Shown here one piece after another: positions 23,341-34,987 of a stretch of DNA of 64,000 nt. The stretch comes from Aphelenchoides besseyi (taxonomy: Eukaryota; Nematoda; Chromadorea; Rhabditida; Aphelenchoididae): NCBI GenBank assembly GCA_024699855.1, contig JAMPIQ010000001.1:9114001-9178000 (forward strand), given 5' to 3'. The notes beneath the pieces are model-generated. The model did no database searches, had not been told where the DNA came from, and saw nothing but the letters and a program-made list of their open reading frames with translations. The first letter of the stretch is position 1. The number at the start of each line of letters is the position of its first letter. The translations under genes were made by a program, and so were the position numbers.

Positions 23341-24663
23341 ATGCAATCCAAATTGCGAAAAGTTAATGTTTTGGTGAAATCAAATCGACAGAAGATTTTA
23401 AAATGCTTGGTTTGTGGTGAACAATGTTTTCATCGGAACTACGGGACCGTTTGTTGTAATGCCTGGTAGGGATAAGTTCGACAGAATTTAATGAATTAAG
23501 TTAAGTGCTACGTTCTTTCGTCGTTCCATCAAACAAAACCGTTTGAATTATGTGTGCAAGCGAAACGAAGAATGCCAAACTGAACACGGTGAGTTCGAAA
23601 GACCACTTGACCAGTTCATCAACACGTTTTCAGGTTTCAAACGCATTTGTATGCATTGCAGATTTCAAAAGTGCATCGCTATTGGCATAAACATCGATTT
23701 TGTGCTTGCAAGACATCAACCACAAGTTTTTTCGTTTAGTTCGGAAGATGGATTGTACGTTGATGTAGTCAATCAATTCAACTATGCCTTTACTCAACGA
23801 ACTCATGGGCAGAAATCGCTTGTTGGCTCAATAAACTGCACAGAAACAAGTCTTTGGCATCAATTTTACATGCCAAATATTGAGAGACCAATTGTAAAAG
23901 ATTATCTACAACAAACTGGAATTCTTTCAATTCTGAACGAAGATGATTTTGTAAGTTTTTGAGAATCTCAAAAATAAAACACTTATCTGAAGAGCCCATT
24001 TATCGACCGCCTATTGCCATTCTGGTTCTTTATTTACTGCACCTTTTACACACTCCGAAACAATGGACAATATCAAAATGAACTTTACATGATCGACGAG
24101 AGGGGCATTTACGTTGCTCCCGCTGCTTCTCGTCGCTTTATCGACTGTGTTCCAATTCCTGGACTTCAGAATGTCGATGTTGTCAGTGCGAAAATTTACG
24201 ATGTTCATGTCTCGTGGATGAATGGTGTAAAGAATTTTCATGAGAATCAAATGCAACTCCCAGACTTTGCCATCATCTGTCACATTTTGGTTTTACGTTT
24301 AGGTTTGTTCATTCAATGTATGAAATGTAAAGGGCGTTTAGCGATTGAAATGTTTCCACACAAACCGGAACCGCGAGAACACCTGAATTGTTTTTTTCGT
24401 ACGATACGTCAATCGTTTGATGGAAGTTATGACAATGCCGAAATTCGCATGGGCAACATGTTGCTGCTTATTAACGACGTTATGGTACGTGGGCTTGAAT
24501 GTGTATGTAATTGGAAGGGTGAATTTAGAGTGCTGTGAAGGAAATGCACGAGTGGGAAATTATCTTCAGGTTGAGTATGATACCGAGAAACAAAGAGCAA
24601 CTTCCGTATTACAATCAAAGCGGAGGTGCTGTTGATTATTTCAAGCGGATCCTCGATGCCTAG
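23341..24663 (+). CDS. divergent nuclear hormone receptor
   Basis: Five exons (23341-23465, 23506-23588, 23634-23950, 23993-24484, 24529-24663) give 383 aa. The DNA-binding domain sits at the N-terminus with both C4 zinc fingers: CLVCGEQCFHRNYGTVCCNAC with ATFFRRS, then CKRNEEC and CMHCRFQKCIAIGI. The ligand-binding domain is divergent but helical (for example LPDFAIICHILVLRLG and EPREHLNCFFRTIRQSFDG). This is the layout of the large NHR family of nematodes, most members of which are orphan transcription factors. The first splice junction falls inside the first zinc finger and restores its last Cys. An in-frame extension upstream of 23341 lacks ATG. The stop is followed by AATAAA and, 127 nt on, by the next gene on the same strand, so the two may form an operon. 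Confidence 0.82.
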
Positions 24664-24789
24664 GTCCAATAAAGAAGTTTAAATTTGACTTTTTGAAATA
24701 CTGATTAGTCATCTGTTGATGTGACTTTTGAGTTTGTGCAGCTGCTCGTCATTCGTTCATATTGTCGATGATCTGAAGAACAGTTTCAA

Positions 24790-25399
24790 ATGATTTCCAA
24801 AATGAGATTCTACATTTTACTTCTTTTTCCTTTATTAAATTTAACTCCAACAGTTTTGTCGATTAAGTGCTACGAGTGCGGCTACGGAATTGAGCTCGAT
24901 ATTGCAAAGTTTCCCAAAATTTTTGGTCAGGACAAATTCTCCTTCTCGCTTTCCAAAAGTACGGAAAAATACGACAAGTGGTGCGGTATATCGGGACGTG
25001 GACAAAACGAAAGTTTGGTCGAATGTGAAGGCAACTGCGCTTTGGTTCGTGTAACAGATGGGTTGAGTGCGATTGCCGGATGCGCAGAAGTCGACAACCT
25101 GAAAATTGAAACAGTAAACAACTCAACTATGACCACTGACCAAGTGTCTTTTAGAGTTATTCCACGGCACGAATCGGAAAAAGCCAATACGAAATGTTTG
25201 TGTGCAGTCAAGATGCCTGTAATGAGAATCCCGGTTGGTTTTCTGTTCAAATCTTCTCATTAATTTGATTGTAGATCGGGCTCGGTATGCTCAGAAGGAT
25301 TACGACAAAGCGAATCCAAGTTCTTCAACTGCAACTGCAAATTTATTTTCTGCTGTTGGACTTCTTCTGATGGTTTTCTTTGTCAACAACGTGCACTAA
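24790..25399 (+). CDS. Ly6/uPAR-type GPI-anchored surface protein
   Basis: Two exons (24790-25237, 25275-25399) give 190 aa. A signal peptide (MRFYILLLFPLLNLTPTVLS, from the second ATG at 24802) is followed by KCYECGYG, the usual first cysteine pair of the three-finger Ly6 fold. About ten cysteines follow in all, ending CLCAV. The second exon is read in the frame that gives NPSSSTATANLFSAVGLLLMV, a small-residue stretch and hydrophobic tail fitting a GPI signal. Other frames lack this. Related worm proteins (ODR-2/HOT and similar) are neuronal or surface modulators, but I cannot assign an orthologue. The donor GTTTTC is weak, chosen because it keeps the phase. Confidence 0.65.
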
Positions 25400-25937
25400 T
25401 TCTTCCACAGAACTTGCAACTGAAGTCACTATGCGTGACGTTTGAATTAACTGCTGAACGATTTACCTGTAATTCTATGTTCGTTCTTTGATTAAAAACC
25501 ACTTTTCTCTTGAACAATGAACACGCAATGAAGTGAAAATGCGATATTTGAACCCGAATGTAACACAAAAGCATTAGCAACTTCTTGCTCAGTACTGATG
25601 TCAAGAATGGATGTGTACAATCATATTATTTAGACAGTAAATTAAAGATAATCAACAATAGTGCACGTTTAGTCGGCTAATCAACTTAAAGAATCCAACT
25701 GAATTTCGATCACAAGTTTTTGCATTACAAGTTTTGTTGATAGTGCAGCAAAGAAACTTCAAAGTCACCAGTTGGCTCAACACATTTATTATAAGGTTGA
25801 ATTAAAAGCCTAGAAAAGATAGTTCTTCTGTATCAGTTATAGTTGAACAACGATTTCAAATTGCTAGTACTTTCTTTCAAACCGAAGTTTTTGCGCAAAA
25901 TTTCGCAACTGGATTGACAGAAACGGAAGACTGAGTT

Positions 25938-27370
25938 TTATGTCCGATTATCTGCTTTAGTTTGTAGCGAATCGCTTGTCGATAAGGTACCTGCAATCGT
26001 AAGATATTCATATATTAAGCTCCAAAAACTCATTATGAAGATGAGCGTAGTGATCGAGTTGAGAGACGGAATCCACGCCAAAATACAGACCAGTAAGTTT
26101 TGTGTTATTTGATCCTCAGCTTCAAAACTAATAGAAATTAAGGTAACAATTAGCGGTACAAATAAACCAATTGTAGGAATCAACATCTGAAATTGCGTAT
26201 TTCTAATAGCTTTTTGCTTGTAAACTCACTTGTACAAAAACGACTCTGTACTAGGTAAAGAAGAAGTTCTCGGACAGCTACAGAATGTCAAGAGATTGAA
26301 TCTTTGTTTTTACAAATCGGAGATGTTTTATTTAGAATCGTATTTCAGTTTGTGGTCCAAATTTCTTTGTCTTAAGTTTAAACGATGCAGAAATATTTGC
26401 GCACATTTTGGACTAGAACAAGCATGTTTATATACCTAGTTGTGTTTGTGAAATATGAAAAAAGTTACAGAAAGCGAGCTAATTTTCCATAAATAAACGA
26501 TTGATGTCCTGTAGCTGTCCGAGAACTTTTTTCTCAACCTAGTATATTGGTCCATGCAAAGCGATAGATTCACTTCTGTAGCTTTCCGCTTGAGAAAACA
26601 GTACGATCGACATGCGATGAAAACAGCAACCAGAAATCCTCCAACGAATAGAGATTTAGAGTAACTAGTGCTGATAAAAACGATGGAACTTTGCTGAAAT
26701 CAAACAATGTACTCTTTCTTAGATGAAATTAACCTGTGAATCAAGAACAACTAACGCAGGTATTGGAACTTCCTGGTACCAAAGACGACCATAATCTATG
26801 GAACGATCGGCACTGAGTATAGCGAGTGTAGAGAGAAAAACAGCGCAAAACAAAAGAGCAAAAATGACGCTTACAAATTTGACTAACGATTGATTAGATG
26901 GTGTACCATAACGAAGCATGTGATCTCGATACCACAAAGGTAATGGTAATGTGACAAAGGGTACACTTACAACGCCAATAAAAAGACAATGGAAAATCAG
27001 CTGAACGTTGAAAGGCAAGTACGTAATCGGTCCACTGAAGCTGAGCAAACCAGCGTTGTGAACAAATCGAATACGCTGTAAGCTTTAAACTATTTCTTTA
27101 AAAATATCCAAAACTTACCACTAAGCCTAACGAGTAGATTAACCAATCCAGCAAATCGAACGAATGAGTTATTATCAAGATTTTTCGAAAGCTTGACAGT
27201 GAAATTGGACTTTTAAAAATAATCATGTAGAAAACGATAGGAAACAATATGAGACCAGAAGCTGAAGAAAGAATGTGATTGCAAACATAAATTCGTCCAA
27301 ATGTCGTTGATTCGAATGCTTTGTCGGTGATGTTTGCAAAGAAATAGGGATTCTGCACGTAGTGTGACAT
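25938..27370 (-). CDS. serpentine chemoreceptor (7TM GPCR), copy 4, interrupted by a MITE
   Basis: Recognised exons on the minus strand are 27119-27370, 26734-27075, 26574-26693 and 25938-26186. The first ATG gives MSHYVQNPYFFANI. Helices include ILFPIVFYMIIFK, a TM2-3 region, LFIGVVSVPFVTLPLPLWYRD after TM3, TM5 before KRKATE, and LIPTIGLFVPLIVTLISIS plus SLNSITTLIFIMSF for TM6-7. It is a Str-type chemoreceptor but not a close copy of the three at 5-14 kb. Between the third and last exons lies a 292-bp MITE. The short segment YRVVFVQ (about 26230-26250) fits in frame just before MLIPTIG only if splicing uses the AG at the MITE end (TTTACCTAG). About ten residues normally present between TM5 and TM6 are not found. 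The gene may therefore be damaged or use a MITE-derived splice site. Confidence 0.6.
26251..26542. mobile_element. MITE inside chemoreceptor copy 4
   Basis: A 292-bp segment is flanked by TA on both sides. Its ends are inverted repeats of about 35 bp. The left starts CTAGGTAAAGAAGAAGTTC and the right, reverse-complemented, starts CTAGGTTGAGAAAAAAGTTC; both continue into the identical block TCGGACAGCTACAG. No coding capacity is evident. Size, TA duplication and terminal repeats fit a mariner-type MITE. Read on the minus strand of the host gene, the two ends give CTAG|GT and CCTAG|, a possible donor and acceptor. Confidence 0.85.
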
Positions 27371-27902
27371 CGTTTGTCTAAGTTCCCTCAAACTGAGAAC
27401 CTCAGAAAGTTCAATGGCTTATAAACCAACCTTTAGTTCCTTGTTCCAATAACTCCAGAGTTCAAATGCACTTTGATCTTAGGAATTTTACTCTGTTTAT
27501 GCATTATCAAGTATTCGAAATATCAATAAACAGTTGTGGGATGGAATTCCAGTCAATCGTAGAGCAGGTTTGTAAGATCGTGAGAATTTTTGGGTCAACT
27601 GTCGATGTTTAGAAAATGAATACAAGAAAATGAGAATGATTGTGTGAAAAAGAGTCTAAATAACTCGAGTTGGAAAATCCGTTAGCTTACGGTAACTTCT
27701 TGGTTAGGAAACTTAATTCATGCCATGAAAGGTCTAACTAAATGTTATGAGCACCGTTTAGTATTAGCCTTACAATGTGAAAGAATCGTATTAATTGTGT
27801 TTGGACTGTAAATTCATCAGCAATCGAAAAAGTCTTTTTATTGGCTAGTTTTATGTGTGAAGTGAAATGATTTTAAGATACACAATAAGCAGCTTTGATT
27901 TC

Positions 27903-28921
27903 TCAACCGGCTTGATTGCCAAGTTCCGAGCCCGAACAACAAACTCCGTGTTCACATTTTCCGATTGCTATTCTTCCATCGGTTCTAGCAAATGCACACT
28001 CTTGAGCATTGGAAGCACATGCTCTTCCAACGGGTTTACCGCCGTTTGCACACGTCGAAACACAACAGTTTCCATTCTGACAGATAGCTCTTTGGTTTGG
28101 AGCATTTACAACGCGCCAACATTGCGCATCGTGAGTACATTGAACAGCTAACGGTACTCCGCCTTCATCACAGCGAACTGGAGGTGTGTAAATGGAAAGT
28201 TCGCGTTTTTCACAGCACATTCCATTTCGACAGCTTGCTGCTGCCCACAACGAACCGCGAGAACAATCGGAATTCTGCAAACACGATGTTCCAGTTGCTT
28301 GTTCGTCCTGCTGACAACCAACAATTTTTGTTCGATCTAAAAACTATGGTGATCAATAATTCAAATGACAACAACCTTTGAAACAACAGCGTCCTTGTCG
28401 ACATTGTCCGTCAGTCGGCAATCCGTTGACATCGACTTGACATTGAGAATTCTGTTGACATTTGAAAGCCGACAACAAATAGCCAGGTGGACATAATGAA
28501 TCTGTTGGCCGTGTACAACACTGTCCACCACTACAAACACCATTCACGTGTTCACATTGAGAATTCCATTCACATTTCATTCCTAGTGGTTGACCGTGAT
28601 TTGTGCAAGTCAAATACGCTGCAGTACAACAACGACCTTCATAGCAACTACCCATAGCAGGTCCAATTGCTTCAGCTTGATAACGACAATCAGCTGCGCT
28701 TTGACATCGACGACCTAACAGCGCACCACCATTAGGACATTCAATGCCCAAGTAGTTTGTGAACTTGACATCACTTGTACAAGCTAAACAGCGGCAATAC
28801 AAAAAATCCTGTTCGATAACTTACGTTCAATTGAGTAGTAAACGAGATTTTGTGTTCGACACGTGTAAATTGCCATCGATTGATTTGAAGTCAGCAAAAT
28901 TAAAGTAAATTTTGAAACCAT
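27903..28921 (-). CDS. secreted cysteine-rich (Lustrin-type repeat) protein
   Basis: Three exons (28825-28921, 28376-28783, 27903-28336) give 312 aa. An apolar start (SKFTLILLTS) suggests secretion, though it is a weak signal peptide. The rest is at least six repeats of a cysteine pattern ending in a CC pair: CPNGGALLGRRCQSAADC...GRCC, CTNHGQPLGMKCEWNSQC...GQCC, CPPGYLLSAFKCQQNSQC...GRCC, then three more in the last exon (NGMCC, NGNCC, HGVCC). This is the Lustrin/nematode cysteine-rich repeat found in secreted and cuticle-associated worm proteins. The role is probably structural or protease-inhibitory, but nothing in the sequence decides this. The flanking intergenic stretches 27371-27902 and 28922-29404 show no further gene. 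Confidence 0.75.
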
Positions 28922-29404
28922 CAAACAAAATTGCCGTTTGAACATTACTACCAGATTGTCGCTTCAAACCCTTCGATCTTAAATCGAACATTCAATTCAA
29001 AATGAGACTCGAAAAGGCCATTTAAAAGGTTGTTGTTGTACAAATACATCTTTCCAGTTTACTAATCTAAAACTGTTCGTTTGAACAGCTGTCTTCCTCT
29101 CGATGCAAAAAACATTCGCGTTTCCCAATCAAAATACGCGTTCATGCCTTCAACTGATTGCTCGCATTTCACGGCGCTTCAACGTGCATTCGTTTCGAAA
29201 TTCGCAGCAATTCGCGGATTGACACTTAGTGAAGATATCGACTGACCAAACAAACTTAATGAGATGACACATTAGAAAGCAAAACAAAACCTTCACTTGG
29301 CATCTGCTTAAACGAAGTCACTTGCTAGTTCCCATTCAACTGCGACAGTAAAATGAAAATGAGATCAAATGTTTATTGCTGGGTATCCGGTGTGTAAACT
29401 GCAG

Positions 29405-32400
29405 TTAATCATTGAATTCCTCGTCATCGTAAACTTCTCGCTGTGCATCATATAATTGGATTTTCGTTCGACAAACGGGGCACGTGCCATTTTGCAAAAC
29501 GGCCATTTGAAAATCATCGGCATTGAAGAACTAAAACGGTGTCAATCGTGGCATTTGCATCACTTACTCGACAACACTCATCGCATTTAACGACCGCAAT
29601 TTCGGCAATAACCTTCAGATAGTAACGAGTAGGTAGCCAATCTACCGGACGGCAAACGAAAACGTGTCCCGACTCCAAACTCAAAAGTGTTTCTCCGTCC
29701 AACAACAACATTCCTTGTTTGTCTCGATTCTAAACTTGGCAACTGTTTGAGGAACAGTTTTTTGAGTTACCCGATGCCGACTCAACAACAAGCTTGCAGT
29801 CAATGGTTCACTACTCATCGGTGGTTCAGCTTTGATCAAACCTTCTGCTTCTTCATCTGTTAACCCATCGATCAGCGCGAATTCAACGATCGGTAACACA
29901 TCTACACGCTCGATTACTAATTCGATATTTCAGTTATAACTCACCAAATGAAAAGAACGAATAAATGAAATCGGCATTACAATGAACACACGTGTGGCCG
30001 CCGAGGATCGGATTTGCTGTACCGCAACTTAAGCAAACGATCGTACTAAATGGTGACTGTTATTTACCTGTAGCAAACTGGTAGAAATTCATCAACATCA
30101 GAATAGGGTTTGGCGCGAATTTCCAAACTCGAAATATCGACAGCCGACTGGAATTTGGCAGGAACTCGGTATTTGCGTAATCTCGTCAATGCTTCTCGAG
30201 TTGTTTTGAAGTTGTTTGACGCTTTGCTTAACTTCGACAAAGTGAACAAAACGTTTCTAAACGTTCATTTTATATTGCTTTTTAAGTTCAACTAACACTT
30301 GGGAAACTCCATCGATTCGCGGCTTCAAAGCCAAAAACCGCGACATGTTGAAAAGAAGATCGATTGATTTTTCAGTAAATGGCTCCATCTAAACAAACGT
30401 TCATTATTTTAAGGGTTCGGTTAACTTACAACATAACGGAAAATCGCATCATAGACATAGTAAACGTCGGCTTTTTCAATCGCTTCGTTGATTCGCTTTT
30501 TAATCGACTTTTCACTTTCTGTCGCGTAAACTTTTGCTAAATACGTTCGAGCCATGATTCTGAAGTAGTACGAAGCATCTAAGAAACGACTTTCCAAAAC
30601 CGCTTTTTCAGCCAATTGCTGAAGAACGTCGAACGCTTCGTTGTCATAACCCGCTTTTCCGTAAGCTAAAGTGATTTCAATGAACATGTGACTGAGAAAC
30701 TAACCGATTTGAGCCTCGTCAAACATGTCTTTTTCCGACAACCTACAGGAAGTCAATTCAGAAGTCAGTAATCAACTTACCATCGAGCGTATGGCAAGTA
30801 AACATCCGGTGCTAAGGTCTGATGTCGCTCGACAATTGCAAAAGCCTACAAAAGCAAATGAATGTAAAGTCCAGATGATTTTTACATCTTCCCAGTGCTC
30901 AGCATTGGCGTGCATCATCGCTATTGAACGAACATCTCCAATCTGCGTATACAAATTGGCAGCCACCGTGAATTCGCCTTTCTCTGCCAAATAAGCTCCA
31001 ATTTCTCGAATCAAATTCGAATCCGACCGATCCAAACGATTCGCCAATTGAAGCACTCTAAACTACAGCCTTAAAATCCAAATTACTTAAACTTACTTTT
31101 CAATCCAATCGTTGTTTATTATGATCTTAATCGCTTTGTCGTAGTCACCAGAAGCCATCAACATCTCAGCCGCCAATTCCAAATCGTTAGCGTTGTGTGC
31201 CCATTCGGCTTTCCGACGCAAAAGCGACTTCTGTGTTTCTTCAGACGCTTCAGCAAGAAACTCCTAAACATTATTCATGAACTTCAATGGCTAAACAAAT
31301 TGCTCACTTGTGCCTGATCAAACATCCGTAAATCGGAGAACATTTCCAAAGCGTTTTGCTCTGCTCCGGCTTCTTGTAACAAATTCGATGCCTCTCGAAA
31401 ACGTTTACTGTACGCATAGATATACGCTCGAATAACTTCTTTTGATTTACCACAGGCCTTCATGTCCTAAAATTTGTTCCGATTTACGTGTGAAATCTTC
31501 AAAATACCAACCTCAACTTCGTTGATTAGAAGCAACGATCGACAGTCTTTGATGCGATAGAAAGACTTTTTTGCGACTTGAAATTCCATATTCTCCAAAG
31601 CTTCTAAACCGAGAAGCTTCCAATCTTTTTCCGTTACTCCCAATGATGCCAATTCGTACGCGTCGCTGAAATCAAAAACATAAACGGTCTCGACTTTCAA
31701 TCAACTTGTAAGCTTTGATGTCCAAATATTGCAGCAATTGACTGGTCAACGGCAATTCGTTTGTTGACATCGAATAGGCGTGAAGACAATGGAAACGTCG
31801 TCCAGTAAAACCGACAACAAACCCCTTAAACAAAATATTAAAAACTTGAATATCGATCAACGAACATCAATGTGCTGTTGATAGGGAACAAAATTTCGGG
31901 CTTTAACGGACAAATTACTTTGACCAGAAAAACAAATCAGCTCTTCGTTCTCCAAATTGAAAGCTACACTGCTCACATTTGGCTCCTGCAAATTATAATT
32001 CAGTTAAGATAGTTATCTGTAAATGCCTGAGATATCAGATCCTTTGTTATCGTGTCGAAAATCATGCAAACGTTGTTCTCGTCAACGGTCGCCAATTTTC
32101 GTTTCGAAAGTGAAACATCCAAACAACGAATAGCACTTTTCAATCGAATTACTTCCACAGGAAACGGATTGTCAACGAAAATCTTATTAACCTACAAAAC
32201 TTAAATAAACGACGTTGTGTCGTGCAACTTACCACTCCGTTTCGTAGACCAAGTAGAATTGCTTCTCGTCCTGGCGGTCCTCCAACAACTTTGATGTATC
32301 GAATCATTGTCTCAGTGGACCATTCGCGTTGTTTTTGTCCTTTGTGATCAAGACATTGTAATCGACGATCTTGGCACAAAATAACGTGATGAGCAGTTAC

Positions 32401-34065
32401 CACCTGAATAGAACATAAATATGTGATCACCAAGGAATAAAGCCTACGAGAAGTGAGCATTCGAGATTCTGATTAATTCGATCCATCAGTTTGTATTCCA
32501 CTTGCTCGCCTTCTTTTTCTCCCGAAGCTTGTCGATAGATTAGGATTTTGTCCGCCAATTGAATCTAAGCTTACTGCTCTCAGACTGAATGATTGCTTTC
32601 TAATTACCGCCAATCGATTGTGATAAACCGCAACTTTTCGAACCAAATTGTTACAACGAATTCGAATACTTCTCTGTCGACCTAAATGCTGAACCACAAC
32701 ATCAGTCAACATATCTCGATAGGCGTATATGTCTTTATGCAGCGAATGAACGGTACTAAACATCAACTGGTAACACGCCAAAGTACCGTCTACACAAGCA
32801 ATGGCAACTGAAAAAAATAAGCAACTATAGCATTTTGACAACCTACCAGTCACGTTATTTGTCGCTTGATTTGGTCGTGACTTAAAATTGTTGAATTGAA
32901 CTCATCTACATTGAGCTTTTACCTTTGCAGCCCAAATCCATGAGTCTGCTTGTGCCATCACTCCCAATTCGTTACCATCGCGTGTGTGAATCGTGAGTTG
33001 TTTATTCGATCCACCCATCAACAAGAACTGTCCGTTGTTGAAATACTCAATGACTGTCGGATCGTAGTTGAGAGTTTTGTCAGTGCGATGAGTCTAAACT
33101 TTGACGTGAATTGTTGATTGTAGTTTAGCGATTACTAGTCGCCCACCATCGTCAAACGTATAGAACCCAACAGATTGATTCCAATCAACAACCGCCAACA
33201 TTTCCGGACTGTGAGCAGCTTTCGGTAACGCAAAACTCAACGACCAAACCGGTTCACTGCCAGGTCGTTCAATATGTCCAACTTCTTCTGCGGTCTAAAA
33301 GTACATATGATTTAAGTAATATATTCAACTTACTGATCCACTTGTGATTGCACGTACAGACACACTTCCATCCCACATTCCGATTGCATAATATTGTCCG
33401 TCGTTGCTCCACGCGCAGCACGTGCATCGACTGTTCACTTTCTGTTTACTAACGTTCTTTTCATTTTGTCCCCATATTCCTTAATTTCATTCTGCAACTT
33501 CACTTGTCGCTCATTACCAACCAAAATCACTCATTGAACAACTCAACAGAGTCATAGAAACTGGACTGAATGCCAAGCACTGAACCGCATCGCTGTGTCT
33601 AAAATAGCGGTTAACTACTTCACGGCCAATCAATAATTACGTATATTTCAAAAGACCTTCATGTTGATCACTCCACACGATCACCGTCTTGTCCAGTGAT
33701 CCAGACGCGAATCGATCACCGGTGGATGAAAAGGCTTAAACAAAAGAACTTGTTATTGTCAAGTCAACCAACGCTCACCAACGGCATAAACAAGGTCCTT
33801 GTGTCCTTTGAGCGAAGTGACCAACGTTCCGTCATTTGGATCGTAAACAAGAACTCGGTTATCTGCAGCGACAAGCAGCTGACTACCATCGGGTTTGAAT
33901 GCGATGTCGTAAATTCCGATCTTGCAGCTGAAACTTCCACTTCATGACGCAAACTATTTCTTTTGGAAGACTTGTAAACAACAACATTCAGTCACTTCTA
34001 TTTTGGTTGTTTTCTGCTCACCAACGACCAATCTGATTGTTAGTCTTCGGAGTGAAATTCTTCAT
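29405..34065 (-). CDS. daf-10: intraflagellar transport protein IFT122 (DAF-10)
   Basis: Twenty-seven exons on the minus strand join in phase to about 1179 aa; the family is about 1240 in human. The N-terminal half carries WD40 repeats: [57 protein letters not shown]. The central IFT122 signature [22 protein letters not shown] is recognisable (seen as [19 protein letters not shown]). TPR-like helices follow ([49 protein letters not shown]). The C-terminus has paired cysteines ([32 protein letters not shown]). IFT122 is an IFT-A subunit needed for retrograde transport and for entry of receptors into sensory cilia. One intron (31986-32026) is GC-AG. The first exon (34022-34065) is chosen by a strong GTGAGC donor in the right phase; it is the least certain. 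Confidence 0.9.
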
Positions 34066-34498
34066 GGAACAATTCCGCCCACTATCGTACAAAATTTTCA
34101 ACAGAAATTAGAAATGACGTGCAAATTGATTTCGTACACTTCTGCCGTCAGAGTCCATTCACTTGTGTCTGCAGACGACTACTTAGCCTACGAATTCTCT
34201 TCACAATGACCGTATGATTGGAATGACAAATTTAGAAGAGAATTCGTAAACACAAACCACTTCTAAGAATCCCATGCAGCTGTTGTTTCTTTTGATTCGT
34301 AAATTTCGTCACGAATTGGCCAAAAATCCCGACATAATCGGGAGCTCAGCTGGTCGTTCGAACCCAATTATAAGCTCCAACGAATTTTATTCCTGTTAAT
34401 AATCGAGTTATAATGGGCGTACTAACTGCGCAGATTTGGAGTCGTGAGTATAAAACTAAAAGCCGATCACTTGTTGGGGACTTTACTGTGCCTACAGG

Positions 34499-34987
34499 AT
34501 GACGGCGACAAGTGCGGTCGCTTCGGCGTGTTTCGTGGTCTTGTTTTTGGTTATGCAGGTCAGTTATCCTAGCGATCAACTTTACATCGATTTCATTTAG
34601 ACGAGTGCAACAGCAGACAAAACTCGACAACTTTCATTGTCAGATTTCTACATGGCATTGCCGTTGAGTGATCAAGAAATGTTGGGCCAATACTTTGCCG
34701 GCACTCGAGCCTTCAAACGGAAGTCTGGTGCCGATCCAAACTTCTTGAGATTCGGTTAGACGCTGAAATCAGAAGGCTGATACTCAATTTTATGTTCAGG
34801 CAAACGAGCAACCACAACCGGTGACGACTTTCAATTGACTGGACGCGAACCAAACTTCCTGCGATTCGGACGTGCCGACCCATCAGCTCTTGCAAACAAC
34901 AACTTCCTTCGTTTTGGCAAACGTTCAATCGACATCGACGAATTCGAACGCAGCGAACGTAAACCAAACTTCTTGCGATTCGGTTAA
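34499..34987 (+). CDS. flp-1: FMRFamide-like neuropeptide precursor FLP-1
   Basis: Three exons (34499-34558, 34601-34754, 34800-34987) give 133 aa. A clear signal peptide (SAVASACFVVLFLVMQ) is followed by a spacer and then four peptides ending FLRFG. They are SGADPNFLRFG after KRK, an EPNFLRFG-ending peptide after KR, ADPSALANNNFLRFG after GR, and a KPNFLRFG-ending peptide that runs to the stop. The PNFLRFamide series is diagnostic of FLP-1, a neuropeptide that in C. elegans modulates locomotion. Cleavage sites are KR, except between peptides two and three, where only a single Arg follows the amidating Gly. C. elegans flp-1 encodes more copies, so this precursor is short. The gene is divergent from IFT122, with 433 bp between the starts. 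Confidence 0.92.

Noticed and set aside
29902..29944. Apparent non-canonical junction between IFT122 exons 24 and 25
   Set aside because: On re-reading, the acceptor GTGTAG followed by ATGTGTTACCG gives Asp-Val-Leu-Pro in phase, an ordinary GT-AG intron.
34321..34345. Small inverted repeat TCCCGA-CATAA-TCGGGA upstream of flp-1
   Set aside because: Short, isolated and between divergent genes; no reason to call it a terminator or RNA gene.
34340..34370. GGGTTCGAAC-like sequence resembling a tRNA B box (minus strand)
   Set aside because: The flanking stems do not pair and no A box lies at the right distance.
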